Shown here piece by piece: positions 24,515 to 34,424 of a stretch of DNA of 64,000 nt. Position numbers and translations under genes: made by a program. The DNA is from CBDFKY01 sp965248995. Lineage in GTDB: Bacteria > Pseudomonadota > Alphaproteobacteria > Rickettsiales > UBA998. Within the stretch, counting starts at the first letter, position 1, and each line of letters begins with the position of its first letter. The notes beneath the pieces were generated by a model. That model was not told the DNA's origin. It did not search any database and saw nothing but the letters and a program-made list of their open reading frames with translations. The stretch lies in assembly GCA_965248995.1 (NCBI GenBank), contig CBDFKY010000006.1:447260-511259 (forward strand). Direction: 5' to 3'.

Positions 24515-26380
24515 ATGCGTTATCCGGCCTCCTTTATCGACCAGGTGAAAAGCCATTTCCGTCTTTCCGAGATCATCGGAAGGCGGGTGGACCTGCGGCG
24601 TCACGGCCGGGAATATACCGCCTGCTGTCCGTTCCATACGGAAAAGACGCCGTCCTTCACCGTTAATGACGAAAAAGGGTTTTATCATTGTTTCGGATGC
24701 GCCGCGCATGGGGACGCGGTGGTGTTCCTGATGGAATACGAACGGCTGAACTATAAGGAGGCGATCGAGTCGCTGGCGCGGGAGGCGGGAATCGCCCTGC
24801 CGAAGCCCGATCCCGTGGCGGCGGTGCGGATCGACCGGGAAGACCGGCTGCTGAAACTGATGGATGACGCGCGGAAATGGTTCTGCACGCAGCTTTACGG
24901 CAGCGTGGGACATGCGGCCCGTAATTACCTGCGTGACCGCGAAATCCATGAAAACACTATACAGACCTTCGATATCGGCTATGCGCCCCAGTCGCGCGAG
25001 GGCCTGAAGATCGCGATGCAGCAATTCGGCCATACCGAGTCGCAGCTGATCGAGGCGGGGCTGCTGATCCAGGTGGAAGGCAGAGCATCGTACGACCGTT
25101 TCCGCGGGCGGGTGATGTTCCCGATCCGCCGCATCGACGGGCGCGTCGTCGCATTCGGCGGCAGGCTGCTGGAAAAAAGCGATACCGCGCCCAAATATCT
25201 CAATTCCCCAGAAACGGTGCTATTCAAGAAACAGGACATCCTGTTCAACCTACATGAAGTGCGCAAATCGGTGCATGACGCGCCGTATATCCTGGTAGTG
25301 GAAGGGTATATCGACGTGATTTCCCTCTATGCCGGCGGCATCGTCCACGCGGTGGCGCCGCTCGGCACGGCGTTCGGCGAATCGCACCTGCAACAGCTCT
25401 GGCGGTACCATGCGAATCCCATCATCTGTTTCGACGGTGACAAGGCGGGGCAGAAAGCCATGCTGCGGGCCGCCGAGGTGGCGCTGCCGCACGTCAGGGC
25501 CGGGCAGCTGATCCGCTTCTGCGGCCTGCCGAACGGCGAGGATCCGGATTCGTTCATGCGCAGCAGCGGAAGCGTTTCCATGGAGACCCTGCTGCTGCGC
25601 TCGCTGAGCCTTTCGGAACTGCTGTGGAACCTGTATATCGGCAACCGCGAATTCACGGCACCGGAAGACCTCGCCATGGCGGAGGGCCGCCTGATGCAGG
25701 CAATCGAACTTATCAAGGACAATGCGCTCAAGCAGCGGATCGCCGCGTCGTACCGCAACCGCCTGTGGCATGTGGCCAAGCGTGTCTCAAGCCCGCTGGC
25801 CGTCAGGAAACGGCAGGCGTCACCCGCTCCTGCGGCCGCGTTGCCGCCTTCCGACAAGGCGAAAGGGAACATGCTCAAACATCTGCATAAGGAAGAGGGT
25901 TCCCTGCAGGAGCAGGTGTTCGCCCTGCTGGCCAGATTCCCGGCCCTGCTGAAGGACGGGGAAGTGGAACAGGTGCTGTATGAATGGGACTGGTCCGCCA
26001 CCTGCTATCACGGATGCGTGACGGAAGTGATCTCGCGCAGCGAACAGCTCAGCACCTGCCGCTATATTTTCCTGGAATATCTGGCGCAGGCGTTCCCCTC
26101 GCTGGATGAGAGGCTGCAGCAGCTTTATGCCGAAGGCATCATCCCGGCGCAGCTCTACGGTCGTGAGGAAGAAGAGGGCGAAGCGGAAGCGCGCGGCATG
26201 TTCCGGCGCCTGAAGCAGCGCTATGAACAGCGGACTATGCGGCTCGATCTGGAACAAAGGTTGAAAAGCCAGCGCACCGAGCCGAGTGACGCTGCGACCT
26301 ATCAACTGATGGAACTGATAAAAATACAACAGAAAGCTCATGCTCTCAATGCTGAACATACGGATGATCGCTATAATTGA
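24515..26380 (+). CDS. dnaG: DNA primase
   Basis: DnaG makes RNA primers for replication. The N-terminal CHC2 zinc ribbon is present (CCPFHTEKTPSFTV ... FYHCFGC), the RNA polymerase domain contains EREIHENTIQTFDIGYAP-like residues, and the Toprim core is EGYIDVISLY and FDGDKAGQKA. A helicase-binding C-terminal domain ends the 621-aa protein. It lies 196 bp before rpoD, as in the macromolecular synthesis operon, but no rpsU precedes it. Confidence 0.96.
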   Translation: MRYPASFIDQVKSHFRLSEIIGRRVDLRRHGREYTACCPFHTEKTPSFTVNDEKGFYHCFGCAAHGDAVVFLMEYERLNYKEAIESLAREAGIALPKPDPVAAVRIDREDRLLKLMDDARKWFCTQLYGSVGHAARNYLRDREIHENTIQTFDIGYAPQSREGLKIAMQQFGHTESQLIEAGLLIQVEGRASYDRFRGRVMFPIRRIDGRVVAFGGRLLEKSDTAPKYLNSPETVLFKKQDILFNLHEVRKSVHDAPYILVVEGYIDVISLYAGGIVHAVAPLGTAFGESHLQQLWRYHANPIICFDGDKAGQKAMLRAAEVALPHVRAGQLIRFCGLPNGEDPDSFMRSSGSVSMETLLLRSLSLSELLWNLYIGNREFTAPEDLAMAEGRLMQAIELIKDNALKQRIAASYRNRLWHVAKRVSSPLAVRKRQASPAPAAALPPSDKAKGNMLKHLHKEEGSLQEQVFALLARFPALLKDGEVEQVLYEWDWSATCYHGCVTEVISRSEQLSTCRYIFLEYLAQAFPSLDERLQQLYAEGIIPAQLYGREEEEGEAEARGMFRRLKQRYEQRTMRLDLEQRLKSQRTEPSDAATYQLMELIKIQQKAHALNAEHTDDRYN

Positions 26381-26576
26381 ATCCTGTCATGATTTCTTAA
26401 AAAACCTGTGTTGACGTAGATACTCCTATTGCAACCACGCCCAACGTCTCCCATATGCACTGAATAATACTTCTTGAATCATCCGCCTCTTTTATGGTAC
26501 AGAGCGCGTTTGACTTGAGAAATGACTAATTTCCCCTCATACTCATCCCTTTAAGCATACGTCCCCAGGTTTTTCT

Positions 26577-28718
26577 ATGGCGAAAGCAAAAACGATCGAC
26601 GGCACCGAACCCGTGACAGAACAGGTCACGAAAAAAGATACGAAAAAACCTGATACATCCCCGCAAGAAGAAACAAAGCAAACCGCTCCGGCATCAGCCA
26701 GGGATTCGGCCAAGCGGGAGATGGAGATCGTCAAGACCCTGATCGATCTCGGCAAGGCGAAAGGCTATATCACCTACACCGAACTGAACGACATACTGCC
26801 GGCGGCGGAATTCACACCCGACAAGATCGACGGGGTGATCCGGGCGCTGGGGCAGGTGAAGATCCGGGTGCTGGAAGAAAACGAGGTGGACGGCGCCAAG
26901 AAGAAAAGCATTCATCTTCAGGATGACGAGCTGCTGGAGGATGAGGTGGACGTGGAGCCGCTGGATCCGGAAGCGGCCGAAGAAGCGGCGGCGGTGGTAG
27001 ATAACGCCGGACGTTCGGACGATCCCGTGCGGATGTACCTGCGCGAGATGGGGAACGTGGAACTGCTGTCCCGCGAAGGGGAGATCGAGATCGCCAAGCG
27101 GATCGAGCATGGCCGCGAGATGCTGATCGGCGCGCTGTGCGAAAATCCGGTGGTCATGCACCATATGCTTAAATGGCGCGACGAATTGAGCGGCGGCACG
27201 ATGCTGCTGAGAGAAATCATCGACCTGGATGCCAGCTACGGCGCCGCCGAAGTGGAAGTCGAAGGGGAAGAAGCTAGCCCTATGCCGGATATGGCGTTGC
27301 CGCTGGGTGTCAAACTGCCCGTCGCGCCCGCCGTACCTGAGACGCCCGCCGCTATCCCGAATGCCGAGACCAAGGAAGCCGGAGAGGAAAGCGATGAAGA
27401 AGCGCTGCTGCTTGAAGAAGAGGAAGTAGAGGAGGAGGATGACGAAGCGCCCGTTTCCCTCATCGCGATGGAAAACGCCATTCTTCCTTTAATGCTGCAG
27501 ACGCTGGACGAATTTGCGCTTATCAGTAAAAAAATGCGTACCCACCACGAGAAACGTCTGGATATGGCGTTCGGGGAAGGGGAGATCACGGTAGCCGATA
27601 AAAAGAATTACGAGAAACACAAGACGGAACTGGTCAAACTGGTGATGACCATCAAGCTGAACAATAACTGTATCGAAGACCTGACCACGAAGCTGTATGC
27701 GATCAACCGCCGCCTGTTCGACCTGGAAGCGGATGTCCTGAAACTGGCGGAGAAAAGCAAGGTTAGCCGCAAGGAATTCCTGAAGCATTATCCCGGAAAT
27801 GAGATGGATGCCGGCTGGATGGATACGGTGGCGAAACTGCGGACCAAGGGCTGGAAAGAATTCGTGGCGGATTACCGGGGCGACGTGGCGAAAATCCGTG
27901 ATCAGATTTTCGGCATCGGGCGGGAAGTGGGCGTCGATGTCACCGAATTCAAGCGGATGGTGGCGGACGTGCAGAAGGGTGAGCGCACTACCAACCGCGC
28001 CAAGAAGGAGATGATCGAGGCGAATTTGCGTCTGGTGATCTCCATCGCCAAGAAATACACGAACCGTGGCCTTCAGTTTCTCGACCTGATCCAGGAAGGT
28101 AATATCGGCCTGATGAAAGCCGTGGACAAGTTCGAATACCGCCGCGGCTATAAATTCTCGACTTATGCCACGTGGTGGATCCGTCAGGCGATTACCCGCT
28201 CCATCGCGGATCAGGCGCGCACCATCCGTATTCCCGTGCATATGATCGAGACGATCAACAAGATCGTGCGCACCTCGCGCCAGATGCTGCACGAGATCGG
28301 ACGGGAGCCGACGCCGGAAGAGCTGGCGGAACGGCTGGTCATGCCGCTCGATAAAGTGCGCAAAGTCATGAAGATTGCCAAGGAACCGGTCAGTCTGGAG
28401 ACGCCGATCGGTGACGAGGAGGACTCACAGCTCGGCGATTTCATCGAGGACAAAAACGCGATCCTGCCGCTGGACGCGGCGATGCATTCCAACTTGCGGG
28501 AAGTGACGACGCGTATTCTCTCCACCCTGACGCCTCGGGAAGAGCGGGTGCTGCGGATGCGTTTCGGCATCGGCATGAATACGGATCATACGCTGGAGGA
28601 AGTCGGCCAGCAGTTTTCGGTCACGCGCGAACGTATCCGCCAGATCGAGGCGAAGGCGCTGCGTAAGCTCAAACATCCGAGCCGTTCGCGCAAAATGCGC
28701 AGCTTCCTGGAACATTAG
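26577..28718 (+). CDS. rpoD: RNA polymerase primary sigma factor (sigma-70)
   Basis: This 713-aa housekeeping sigma factor has region 1.1 near residue 40-100 and region 1.2 at DDPVRMYLREMGNVELLSREGE. Region 2 is YKFSTYATWWIRQAITRSIAD, region 3 follows, and the region 4 helix-turn-helix is TLEEVGQQFSVTRERIRQIE. A non-conserved insert between 1.2 and 2 contains a proline-rich piece and a run of acidic residues (about 270-300). The 196-bp gap upstream contains no gene that I can support and probably holds a promoter. Confidence 0.97.
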   Translation: MAKAKTIDGTEPVTEQVTKKDTKKPDTSPQEETKQTAPASARDSAKREMEIVKTLIDLGKAKGYITYTELNDILPAAEFTPDKIDGVIRALGQVKIRVLEENEVDGAKKKSIHLQDDELLEDEVDVEPLDPEAAEEAAAVVDNAGRSDDPVRMYLREMGNVELLSREGEIEIAKRIEHGREMLIGALCENPVVMHHMLKWRDELSGGTMLLREIIDLDASYGAAEVEVEGEEASPMPDMALPLGVKLPVAPAVPETPAAIPNAETKEAGEESDEEALLLEEEEVEEEDDEAPVSLIAMENAILPLMLQTLDEFALISKKMRTHHEKRLDMAFGEGEITVADKKNYEKHKTELVKLVMTIKLNNNCIEDLTTKLYAINRRLFDLEADVLKLAEKSKVSRKEFLKHYPGNEMDAGWMDTVAKLRTKGWKEFVADYRGDVAKIRDQIFGIGREVGVDVTEFKRMVADVQKGERTTNRAKKEMIEANLRLVISIAKKYTNRGLQFLDLIQEGNIGLMKAVDKFEYRRGYKFSTYATWWIRQAITRSIADQARTIRIPVHMIETINKIVRTSRQMLHEIGREPTPEELAERLVMPLDKVRKVMKIAKEPVSLETPIGDEEDSQLGDFIEDKNAILPLDAAMHSNLREVTTRILSTLTPREERVLRMRFGIGMNTDHTLEEVGQQFSVTRERIRQIEAKALRKLKHPSRSRKMRSFLEH

Positions 28719-28720
28719 GC

Positions 28721-29680
28721 ATGCCCCGACGGATAATGTGGTGCGCGCTGGCGCTGTTATGGGCCCATGCCGCCAACGCTTCGGAGGTTTGTCCCGGCAC
28801 TCCCGGTTACCAGCCGATCGCCGAGCGTAATTACGGCAGCCTCGCCTATCGCATTACGGATTGCAAAGGCCATGAAAGCACGGTGCTGGGCACGCTGCAT
28901 TCCAGCGATCCGGCTATCATCGCTTCCGTCTCTTACGTATTTCCCGCTCTTCACAACGCGAAGAGCGCATGGTTCGAACTGGTGCGTCAACCCGGAGATG
29001 AAAAACTGCTGGCAACCCGCATGTTCCTGCCTGCATCCGAGAAAAAGGGGTTGAAGGAAATGCTGGGGGAAAAGGATTTCGCGGCGCTGATGGCCCGGTT
29101 CCATACCAAAGCTCCCAACCTCCCGGAAGCCTACGTCACGCGTTATCAGCCCTGGGCGGCGGGAGTGATGCTGGACACGCTCAGTATCGATACGTCAGGC
29201 GTCGTGATGGACGATGTGGTACAGAAGCAGGCGGTGGAGGAAAAAATCCCCGTTCATGCGCTGGAGACGATGGAGGAACAGTTCAACGTGTTCGAAGCGT
29301 TTTCGCAAGCCGAGCAGATCGCCATGCTGAAAGAAGGAATCACGTCGTTCGATGAGGCGGACACCATCAACACCCAGCTGTTGAAAGCTTATAAATCAGG
29401 GGATCTTCATACCATCGCCGTGCTTTCCGCCACCACGTTCAAGGAAATGCCGGATACTCATCTGGCGGATAAACTGCTGGCATTGCTGGTCAATGACCGT
29501 AACGCCCATATGGCGAAAGAACTGATTCCCGTAGTTGACCAGGGAGATGCGTTCATCGCTCTCGGCGCATTGCATCTGCCGGATGCGACAGGTCTGCTCG
29601 CGGCGTTCGAGAAGGCGGGGTTCGGTATTTACCCCGTTATTTCTGACGTTCCTTTGAAAAAAGAAGCGTCGCCTCAATAA
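28721..29680 (+). CDS. TraB/GumN family protein with signal peptide
   Basis: This 319-aa protein starts 2 bp after the rpoD stop. A signal peptide (MWCALALLWAHAANA) is followed by the TraB/GumN fold: STVLGTLHSSDPAI, then PVHALETMEEQFNVF, NDRNAHMAKELIPV and the final FIALGALHLPD with GLLAAFEKAGF. The family includes haem-binding proteins and putative metalloproteases (Tiki-like). Its function in bacteria is not settled. The last 44 bp overlap the end of pyrG on the other strand. Confidence 0.85.
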   Translation: MPRRIMWCALALLWAHAANASEVCPGTPGYQPIAERNYGSLAYRITDCKGHESTVLGTLHSSDPAIIASVSYVFPALHNAKSAWFELVRQPGDEKLLATRMFLPASEKKGLKEMLGEKDFAALMARFHTKAPNLPEAYVTRYQPWAAGVMLDTLSIDTSGVVMDDVVQKQAVEEKIPVHALETMEEQFNVFEAFSQAEQIAMLKEGITSFDEADTINTQLLKAYKSGDLHTIAVLSATTFKEMPDTHLADKLLALLVNDRNAHMAKELIPVVDQGDAFIALGALHLPDATGLLAAFEKAGFGIYPVISDVPLKKEASPQ

Positions 29681-31286
29681 ACCCTTTGAACAACGGATGC
29701 GGTGCGAACGGACGTGATTTGAATTCCGGGTGGAACTGCACGCCGACGAACCAGCGATGACCGCTGAGCTCGATAATTTCGGGCAGTTTGCCCCGCGGCG
29801 ACATGCCGACGAACTGCATCCCCTTCAATTCAAACTGCTCTTTATAAAGCAGGTTGATTTCATAGCGATGGCGATGACGCTCAAAAATATTGGATTTTCC
29901 GTAAAGCGCTCTCGCGAGCGAGTCCTCTTTCAGATCACATTCATAGGCGCCGAGGCGCATGGTGCCGCCTATATCGTCTTCTTGGCTCCGCTTTTCCATT
30001 ACCCCGCCGCGTGACCATTCCGTCATCAGTCCGACGACAGGCCCGCGGGGATCGTCCGTTTCCGGCGGGCCGAATTCGGTGGAAGAGGCTTCCTTGATGC
30101 CGAGCACGCTGCGGGCGAATTCGATGATCGCCATCTGCATCCCGAAACAGATACCGAAATAAGGAATGTTATGTTCGCGGGCATATTTGACAGCGGCGAT
30201 CTTGGAACGCACTCCCCGTTCACCGAACCCGCCGGGCACCAGGATGCCGTCGGCTTTCAGCAGGGTATCCTCCAGGTCTTCGGGCTCCAGCGCCCTGGCG
30301 TCCACCCATTCGATGTTGACCGCCACCCTGTACGCCATGCCCGCGTGATGAATCGCTTCGGTCAGTGACTTATAGGCATCGTTAAGTCCCGTATATTTTC
30401 CTACGATCGCGATCGTGACGGTACGCTCCGGCTGCGCTTCATCCGCCGCCAGGCGTTGCCAGACGGTAAGGTCCGGTTCCCGCGCGTCGGTAATGCCGAA
30501 ATGTTTGAGTACCTGCTTGTCCAGCCCTTCCGCGTGATAGGTCATCGGTACGTGATAGATGGAAAGGACGTCCAGTCCCTGAATCACGTTTTCTTCCTGC
30601 AGGTTGCAGAACAGGGCGATTTTACGGCGTTCGGACGCCGGAATTTCACGATCTGCGCGACATAAGATGATGTCCGGGACGATACCGATCGAGCGCAGTT
30701 CCTTGGCGGAGTGCTGCGTCGGCTTGGTTTTCAGTTCCTTGGCGGCGGGAAGCCACGGCACCAGCGTGACGTGCATGAACAGCACCGAGCTTTTGCCGAG
30801 CTCGTAGCCGAGCTGGCGAATCGCTTCAAAATAGGGCAGGCCTTCGATATCCCCCACGGTACCGCCGATTTCACAAAGCACGAAATCTTCCGTCTCGGTA
30901 TCCTTGAGGATGAATTTCTTGATGAGGTCCGTCACATGCGGAATGACCTGTACCGTGCCGCCCAGATAGTCACCTTTGCGCTCCTTAGCGAGCAGGGTGG
31001 AATAAATCTGTCCGGTGGTGACGTTGTCGCTGCGCTTGGCGTCGACGCCGGTGAACCGTTCGTAATGGCCGAGATCCAGATCGGTCTCCGCTCCGTCTTC
31101 CGTGACGAACACTTCCCCGTGCTGAAACGGGCTCATAGTGCCGGGATCGACGTTCAGGTAGGGATCGAGTTTACGGCATCGTACCTTGAAGCCGCGTGAC
31201 TGCAGCAGCGCGGCGAGCGATGCGGAGGCCAGCCCTTTCCCCAGAGAGGAAACCACGCCGCCGGTAATGAAAATAAACCTCGCCAT
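29637..31286 (-). CDS. pyrG: CTP synthase
   Basis: PyrG converts UTP to CTP with glutamine as nitrogen donor. The synthetase domain starts MARFIFITGGVVSSLGKGLA (P-loop) and contains ETDLDLGHYERF. The amidotransferase domain has PYFGICFGMQMA with the nucleophile Cys, and VGVQFHPEFKSRP with His and Glu. At 549 aa the length is standard. It lies 3 bp after secG on the same strand, so secG-pyrG are likely co-transcribed. Confidence 0.97.
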   Translation of the reverse strand: MARFIFITGGVVSSLGKGLASASLAALLQSRGFKVRCRKLDPYLNVDPGTMSPFQHGEVFVTEDGAETDLDLGHYERFTGVDAKRSDNVTTGQIYSTLLAKERKGDYLGGTVQVIPHVTDLIKKFILKDTETEDFVLCEIGGTVGDIEGLPYFEAIRQLGYELGKSSVLFMHVTLVPWLPAAKELKTKPTQHSAKELRSIGIVPDIILCRADREIPASERRKIALFCNLQEENVIQGLDVLSIYHVPMTYHAEGLDKQVLKHFGITDAREPDLTVWQRLAADEAQPERTVTIAIVGKYTGLNDAYKSLTEAIHHAGMAYRVAVNIEWVDARALEPEDLEDTLLKADGILVPGGFGERGVRSKIAAVKYAREHNIPYFGICFGMQMAIIEFARSVLGIKEASSTEFGPPETDDPRGPVVGLMTEWSRGGVMEKRSQEDDIGGTMRLGAYECDLKEDSLARALYGKSNIFERHRHRYEINLLYKEQFELKGMQFVGMSPRGKLPEIIELSGHRWFVGVQFHPEFKSRPFAPHPLFKGFIEATLLFSKERQK

Positions 31287-31289
31287 GCG

Positions 31290-31724
31290 TCAGTCCGCCT
31301 TCGGTGCTTCGGCTGCTTTGGCCGGGGCAGGGACATCTTTGGTCCCGGTGGGTGCAGGTGCTGCCCCGGGAGTGGGTGATATCGCCTTTTCAGCGGGAAC
31401 CACGGGAGGAGCCGTATTTTTATCTCCGCCATCTTTGGGGGGCTGAACGGTTTTCGGTTGTTCGGCCACCACCTGATCCACCAGGGAGGACGCGCCGCTC
31501 CGTGCGGTGATGACGCCCAGCAATAAACTGTTGCTCATGAAAATAAATGCGAGAACGGCAGTGGTGCGCGTCATCAGGTTCGCCTGTCCACGGCTGGAAA
31601 GCAGTCCGCCGCCGCCACTGGCGCCGCCGAGCCCCATTCCGTCGCTGTCCGAGCGCTGCAGCAGCACGCTGCCGATCAGCAACAGCGCCACGATGATCTG
31701 CAACACCAACAATACCAGTTCCAT
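31290..31724 (-). CDS. secG: Protein translocase subunit SecG
   Basis: This is a small SecYEG partner of 144 aa with two membrane helices (LVLLVLQIIVALLLIGSVLL and TTAVLAFIFMSNSLLLGVI). The glycine-rich cytosolic loop GLGGASGGGGLLSSRGQANL is diagnostic. A C-terminal Pro/Ala/Lys-rich tail of about 70 aa is typical of alphaproteobacterial SecG. Confidence 0.93.
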   Translation of the reverse strand: MELVLLVLQIIVALLLIGSVLLQRSDSDGMGLGGASGGGGLLSSRGQANLMTRTTAVLAFIFMSNSLLLGVITARSGASSLVDQVVAEQPKTVQPPKDGGDKNTAPPVVPAEKAISPTPGAAPAPTGTKDVPAPAKAAEAPKAD

Positions 31725-31744
31725 AAGCCCTTACCTTATCCTTG

Positions 31745-32497
31745 TCATTCCTTTCTGTGGCTTGTAGCAGCCTTCATGATTCCTGTCCACTGCCCAGCGT
31801 CGATACTCGCGGCGCCGACCAGTACGCCGTTGATCGACGGAACGGCGAAAATATCCGCGCAGTTTTCCGCCCTGACAGACCCGCCATAGAGCACCGAAGG
31901 GGCGGCGATTCCGTGTGATTCCAGATGGTGATGCATGGATTCCGTCACCTCGAAGATATCGGCAGGGGTCGGGGTCAGACCGGAACCGATGGCCCAGATC
32001 GGTTCGTACGCGACGATCAGGCTGTGCATTTTTCCTACGTATCGGAGCACCGCGGCCAGCTGGTCATGCAGCAGCGGAAGATAACGCCCGGTAGCCCGCT
32101 GCGCATGGCTCTCTCCGACGCAGATGATGGGGATCAGCCGGGAAGCCAGGGCAGTCGCCACTTTTTCGGCGACCAGCTCGTCATTCTCCAGGAACTGCAG
32201 GCGACGCTCGGAATGGCCGAGGATCACGTAATCGCATCCCGCCTCCTTCAGCATGGAAGCGCTCACTTCGCCGGTATAGGCGCCGCTTTCCAGATGGTGG
32301 CAGTCCTGAGCGCCGATTTTGATTCCGCTGCGCCTGGTAAGGGAGGAAGCTTCGCCGATCCAGGGAAAAGGGGGGCATTGGATAACGGTATGATACTCCG
32401 CCACCCCCAGTCGCCCCATTTCCTGCATCACGGATGACAGGTGAGAGGCGACAAATGCACGGTTGCCTTCCATTTTCCAGTTTCCGACAAGATACAT
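31745..32497 (-). CDS. tpiA: Triosephosphate isomerase
   Basis: TIM interconverts DHAP and GAP. The active-site Lys is in MYLVGNWKMEGN, the His in VILGHSERR, the Glu in VAYEPIWAIGSG, and the phosphate loop in YGGSVRAENC. The start at 32497 gives 250 aa, matching the family; an in-frame ATG at 32542 would add 15 residues without homology. The order tpiA-secG-pyrG is common in alphaproteobacteria. A paired-hairpin element lies upstream. Confidence 0.96.
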   Translation of the reverse strand: MYLVGNWKMEGNRAFVASHLSSVMQEMGRLGVAEYHTVIQCPPFPWIGEASSLTRRSGIKIGAQDCHHLESGAYTGEVSASMLKEAGCDYVILGHSERRLQFLENDELVAEKVATALASRLIPIICVGESHAQRATGRYLPLLHDQLAAVLRYVGKMHSLIVAYEPIWAIGSGLTPTPADIFEVTESMHHHLESHGIAAPSVLYGGSVRAENCADIFAVPSINGVLVGAASIDAGQWTGIMKAATSHRKE

Positions 32498-32582
32498 GCT
32501 AGGACTATAGCCAGCCCGCCTTGAAAATGGAACAGGTTTCATAGTGTGGATGTTTCATGGTGCGGATTCAGGTGCGGCCCAA

Positions 32583-32715
32583 ACTATAGTCGTTTCACTT
32601 GAAAATGTCCCATTTTACAAGTGATAAAAACGACTATAACTATATGATATATAGTGCTTTTATCAATTCTTTTAATGCTCACAAAGTGAGTCATTAAAAA
32701 ATTGAAGCACTATAT
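32583..32715 (-). repeat. Paired-hairpin palindromic element, copy 1
   Basis: Two hairpins stand in tandem. The first (32583-32639) has arms CTATAGTCGTTT and AAACGACTATA-type ends with stem CACTTG.AAAATG. The second (32648-32715) has ATATAGTGCTT ends and a stem of about 20 bp including CATTAAAA and CTCAC/GTGAG. A TTATC pentamer is present on only one side of each stem, so the two hairpins face each other around an AT linker. Read on the minus strand the order matches the copies at 41975 and 55911. It lies between tpiA and the rpsP terminator. Confidence 0.8.
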
Positions 32716-32718
32716 CTG

Positions 32719-32756
32719 TAAAAAAAAGGCGGCATCCTGAAAATGCCGCCTTTTCC
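32719..32756 (-). terminator. Rho-independent terminator of rpsP
   Basis: On the minus strand the stem AAGGCGGCAT-tttcagg-ATGCCGCCTT is followed by a run of T residues. It lies 23 bp after the rpsP stop and separates rpsP from the tpiA group. Confidence 0.85.
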
Positions 32757-32778
32757 ATGTATCTTCCAATCAGTCCGT

Positions 32779-33168
32779 TTACGCTGCGGACTCTTCCGCC
32801 GGTGCGTTCGCGGCGGCTTCCGCTTCGGCTCTCGCCTTATCTTCCGCGTCCTTGCGAGCCTGAGCGCGGGGAGGGAGTTTTCCGACTTTCGGCTTCGCCG
32901 TATATTTCGGCGCTTCCGTCCACAGACCGTCGGCACGCAGCTTACGGGCGACGCTTTCGGTCGGCAATGCGCCGACGCCCAGCCAGTAGCGTACGCGCTC
33001 CGCATCGTAAGTGAAGCGGTTTTCGCCGTCTTTGGCGATCAACGGATTATAGACCCCTAGTTTTTCAATAAACGCGCCGTCACGCGGGGCGCGGACATCC
33101 GCTACCACCAGCCGGTAAAAAGGGCGCTTCTTGGAACCGCCGCGCGCTAATCTTAAATGTACTGCCAT
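32779..33168 (-). CDS. rpsP: 30S ribosomal protein S16
   Basis: This is 129 aa starting MAVHLRLARGGSKKRPFYRL, the universal S16 N-terminus, with VVADVRAPRDGAFIEKLGVY and the later RYWLGVGALPTESVARKL. The Ala/Glu-rich C-terminal extension (about 45 aa) is typical of alphaproteobacteria. RimM, TrmD and RplS, frequent neighbours, are absent. Confidence 0.96.
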   Translation of the reverse strand: MAVHLRLARGGSKKRPFYRLVVADVRAPRDGAFIEKLGVYNPLIAKDGENRFTYDAERVRYWLGVGALPTESVARKLRADGLWTEAPKYTAKPKVGKLPPRAQARKDAEDKARAEAEAAANAPAEESAA

Positions 33169-33255
33169 ATCTCACTCTGTCCAAATGCTGTAAAAGAGAC
33201 CCTATAAAGCAGAGTCGCCGACAAAAATCCACTTATTTTTAAACCGTACGACTAT

Positions 33256-34058
33256 TTATTCTGAGCTTACAGGAGGTGCAGGTTTCTTCGTGGCCGCGAT
33301 GGCGGAAGCCGTTTTCGGTTTGGCGCCCGCTTTCTTCTTGCGTTTCAGCGTGACCATGGAAGCGAAATACCCTGCGGGCGGTTCCGTCGCCTGGCCGGCT
33401 TCCGTTTTTTCCGGCTTGTTACCCGCCGGTACGCTGATCTTGCCTTCGAAATCGTTTTTTCTTGTATTCGAACGTGAAGCCGCCCTTTTCCTTATGGGCG
33501 ACGATGGTGATGATATATTTCTGGGCCGGTTCCTTCGTATCTTCCTTGCGGTCGAAAATCATCAGCAGCAGTTTATTGTCGCCGGGGAATGGTCGTTTCT
33601 GGATATTCGATATGCAGTGCGTCGAATTCCGCCTGTATCGCTTCCAGCGTGGTATAATGCTTGCCTTTTTTCACCGAACGGAGAATCGGATGCCCCCAGT
33701 TCGGCAGGCGTGATTTTTTCCGTGTCCGGCGCGGGTGGTACTTCAACTCCGTATCCAGCTTGACGCAGGCAAGCGTATAGATCCCCGTATCCATACGTTC
33801 CGGCGTGATGAACGCATAATGTCCTAAAAAACCTTCTTCCGTTTCTTCCGGTGTCACCGCGAAGTCACGGATCCACATGACGAGCACTTCCTTTTCTTTC
33901 GGGACATCCGCCGTCGCTTCCTGACGGGCGATGGTGAAGGATTTACGGAAATACTCCATCTTCTGCTTGGCGATGCCTTCATGTTCGAAGCGGTAGCGTC
34001 CCGTCACCAGGGCGTTGACATGGGGGTTGGCGACGTTGGCGTAATGTTGTTCACTCAC
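33256..34058 (-). pseudogene. Uncharacterised gene split by two single-base frameshifts
   Basis: The 5' ORF (33573-34058, 161 aa, MSEQHYANVANPHVNALVTG) ends at TAA after ETTIPRRQ. Dropping one base of the G4 run at 33584-33587 continues the frame as IPGDNKLLLMIFDRKED then YIITIVAHKEKGGFTFEYKK. Dropping one base of the T6 run at 33455-33460 continues it again as NDFEGKISVPAGNKPEK to a lysine/alanine-rich end PAPPVSSE and TAA at 33256. The restored product would be about 266 aa. Both shifts lie in homopolymers, so sequencing error is as likely as decay. No family is recognised. Confidence 0.65.
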
Positions 34059-34424
34059 GGCAGGACTCCTAAGAAGATAGTTGTCGATGGATAATAATAG
34101 AATAAAAGACTAGTGTTTTATAATAAAGCTAAAAGTTGAGCTTAGGATGCAGGGAAAGAATAAAAAAATTATTAACATATTTTCATCAAAATTGCGGTTT
34201 CCTGTCTCATTAAGTTTTTTTGAAAAACGGTAGTGTGGGGCGCTTTTACGTTTCCTTAAGCGCAGTCCTTTACTCTAAGCGAATCCTGCCTTTCAAAAAA
34301 CCCGGCAAGTCAAGAATATTTAATTTTAATTAACCAAATATTTTACTTACGGTTTGCTTTAAAATATTGTAGAATACTTGGATAATACTTTATTAACATT
34401 TTAATAAAAATTTTAGGAAATAGT
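34059..34424 (+). promoter_or_regulatory. AT-rich intergenic region upstream of the vir operon
   Basis: These 366 bp separate the divergent frameshifted gene from virB3. The last 120 bp are very AT-rich. Candidate elements are TAGAAT (34370-34375) and the pair TTGGAT/TTAATA (34378-34383 and 34401-34406, spacer 17). AGGAAATAGT directly precedes the virB3 ATG as ribosome site. I see no ORF or known RNA. This probably holds the vir operon promoter. Confidence 0.45.

Noticed and set aside
26381..26576. Heat-shock promoter or small RNA between dnaG and rpoD
   Set aside because: TTGACG and CTTGAA motifs occur but lack matching -10 elements; no stable fold or known RNA was recognised.
34100..34130. 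Possible fifth paired-hairpin copy (AATAAAAGACTAGTGTTTTAT)
   Set aside because: It resembles the central inverted repeat only loosely and has no flanking hairpins, so chance similarity in AT-rich DNA is likelier.
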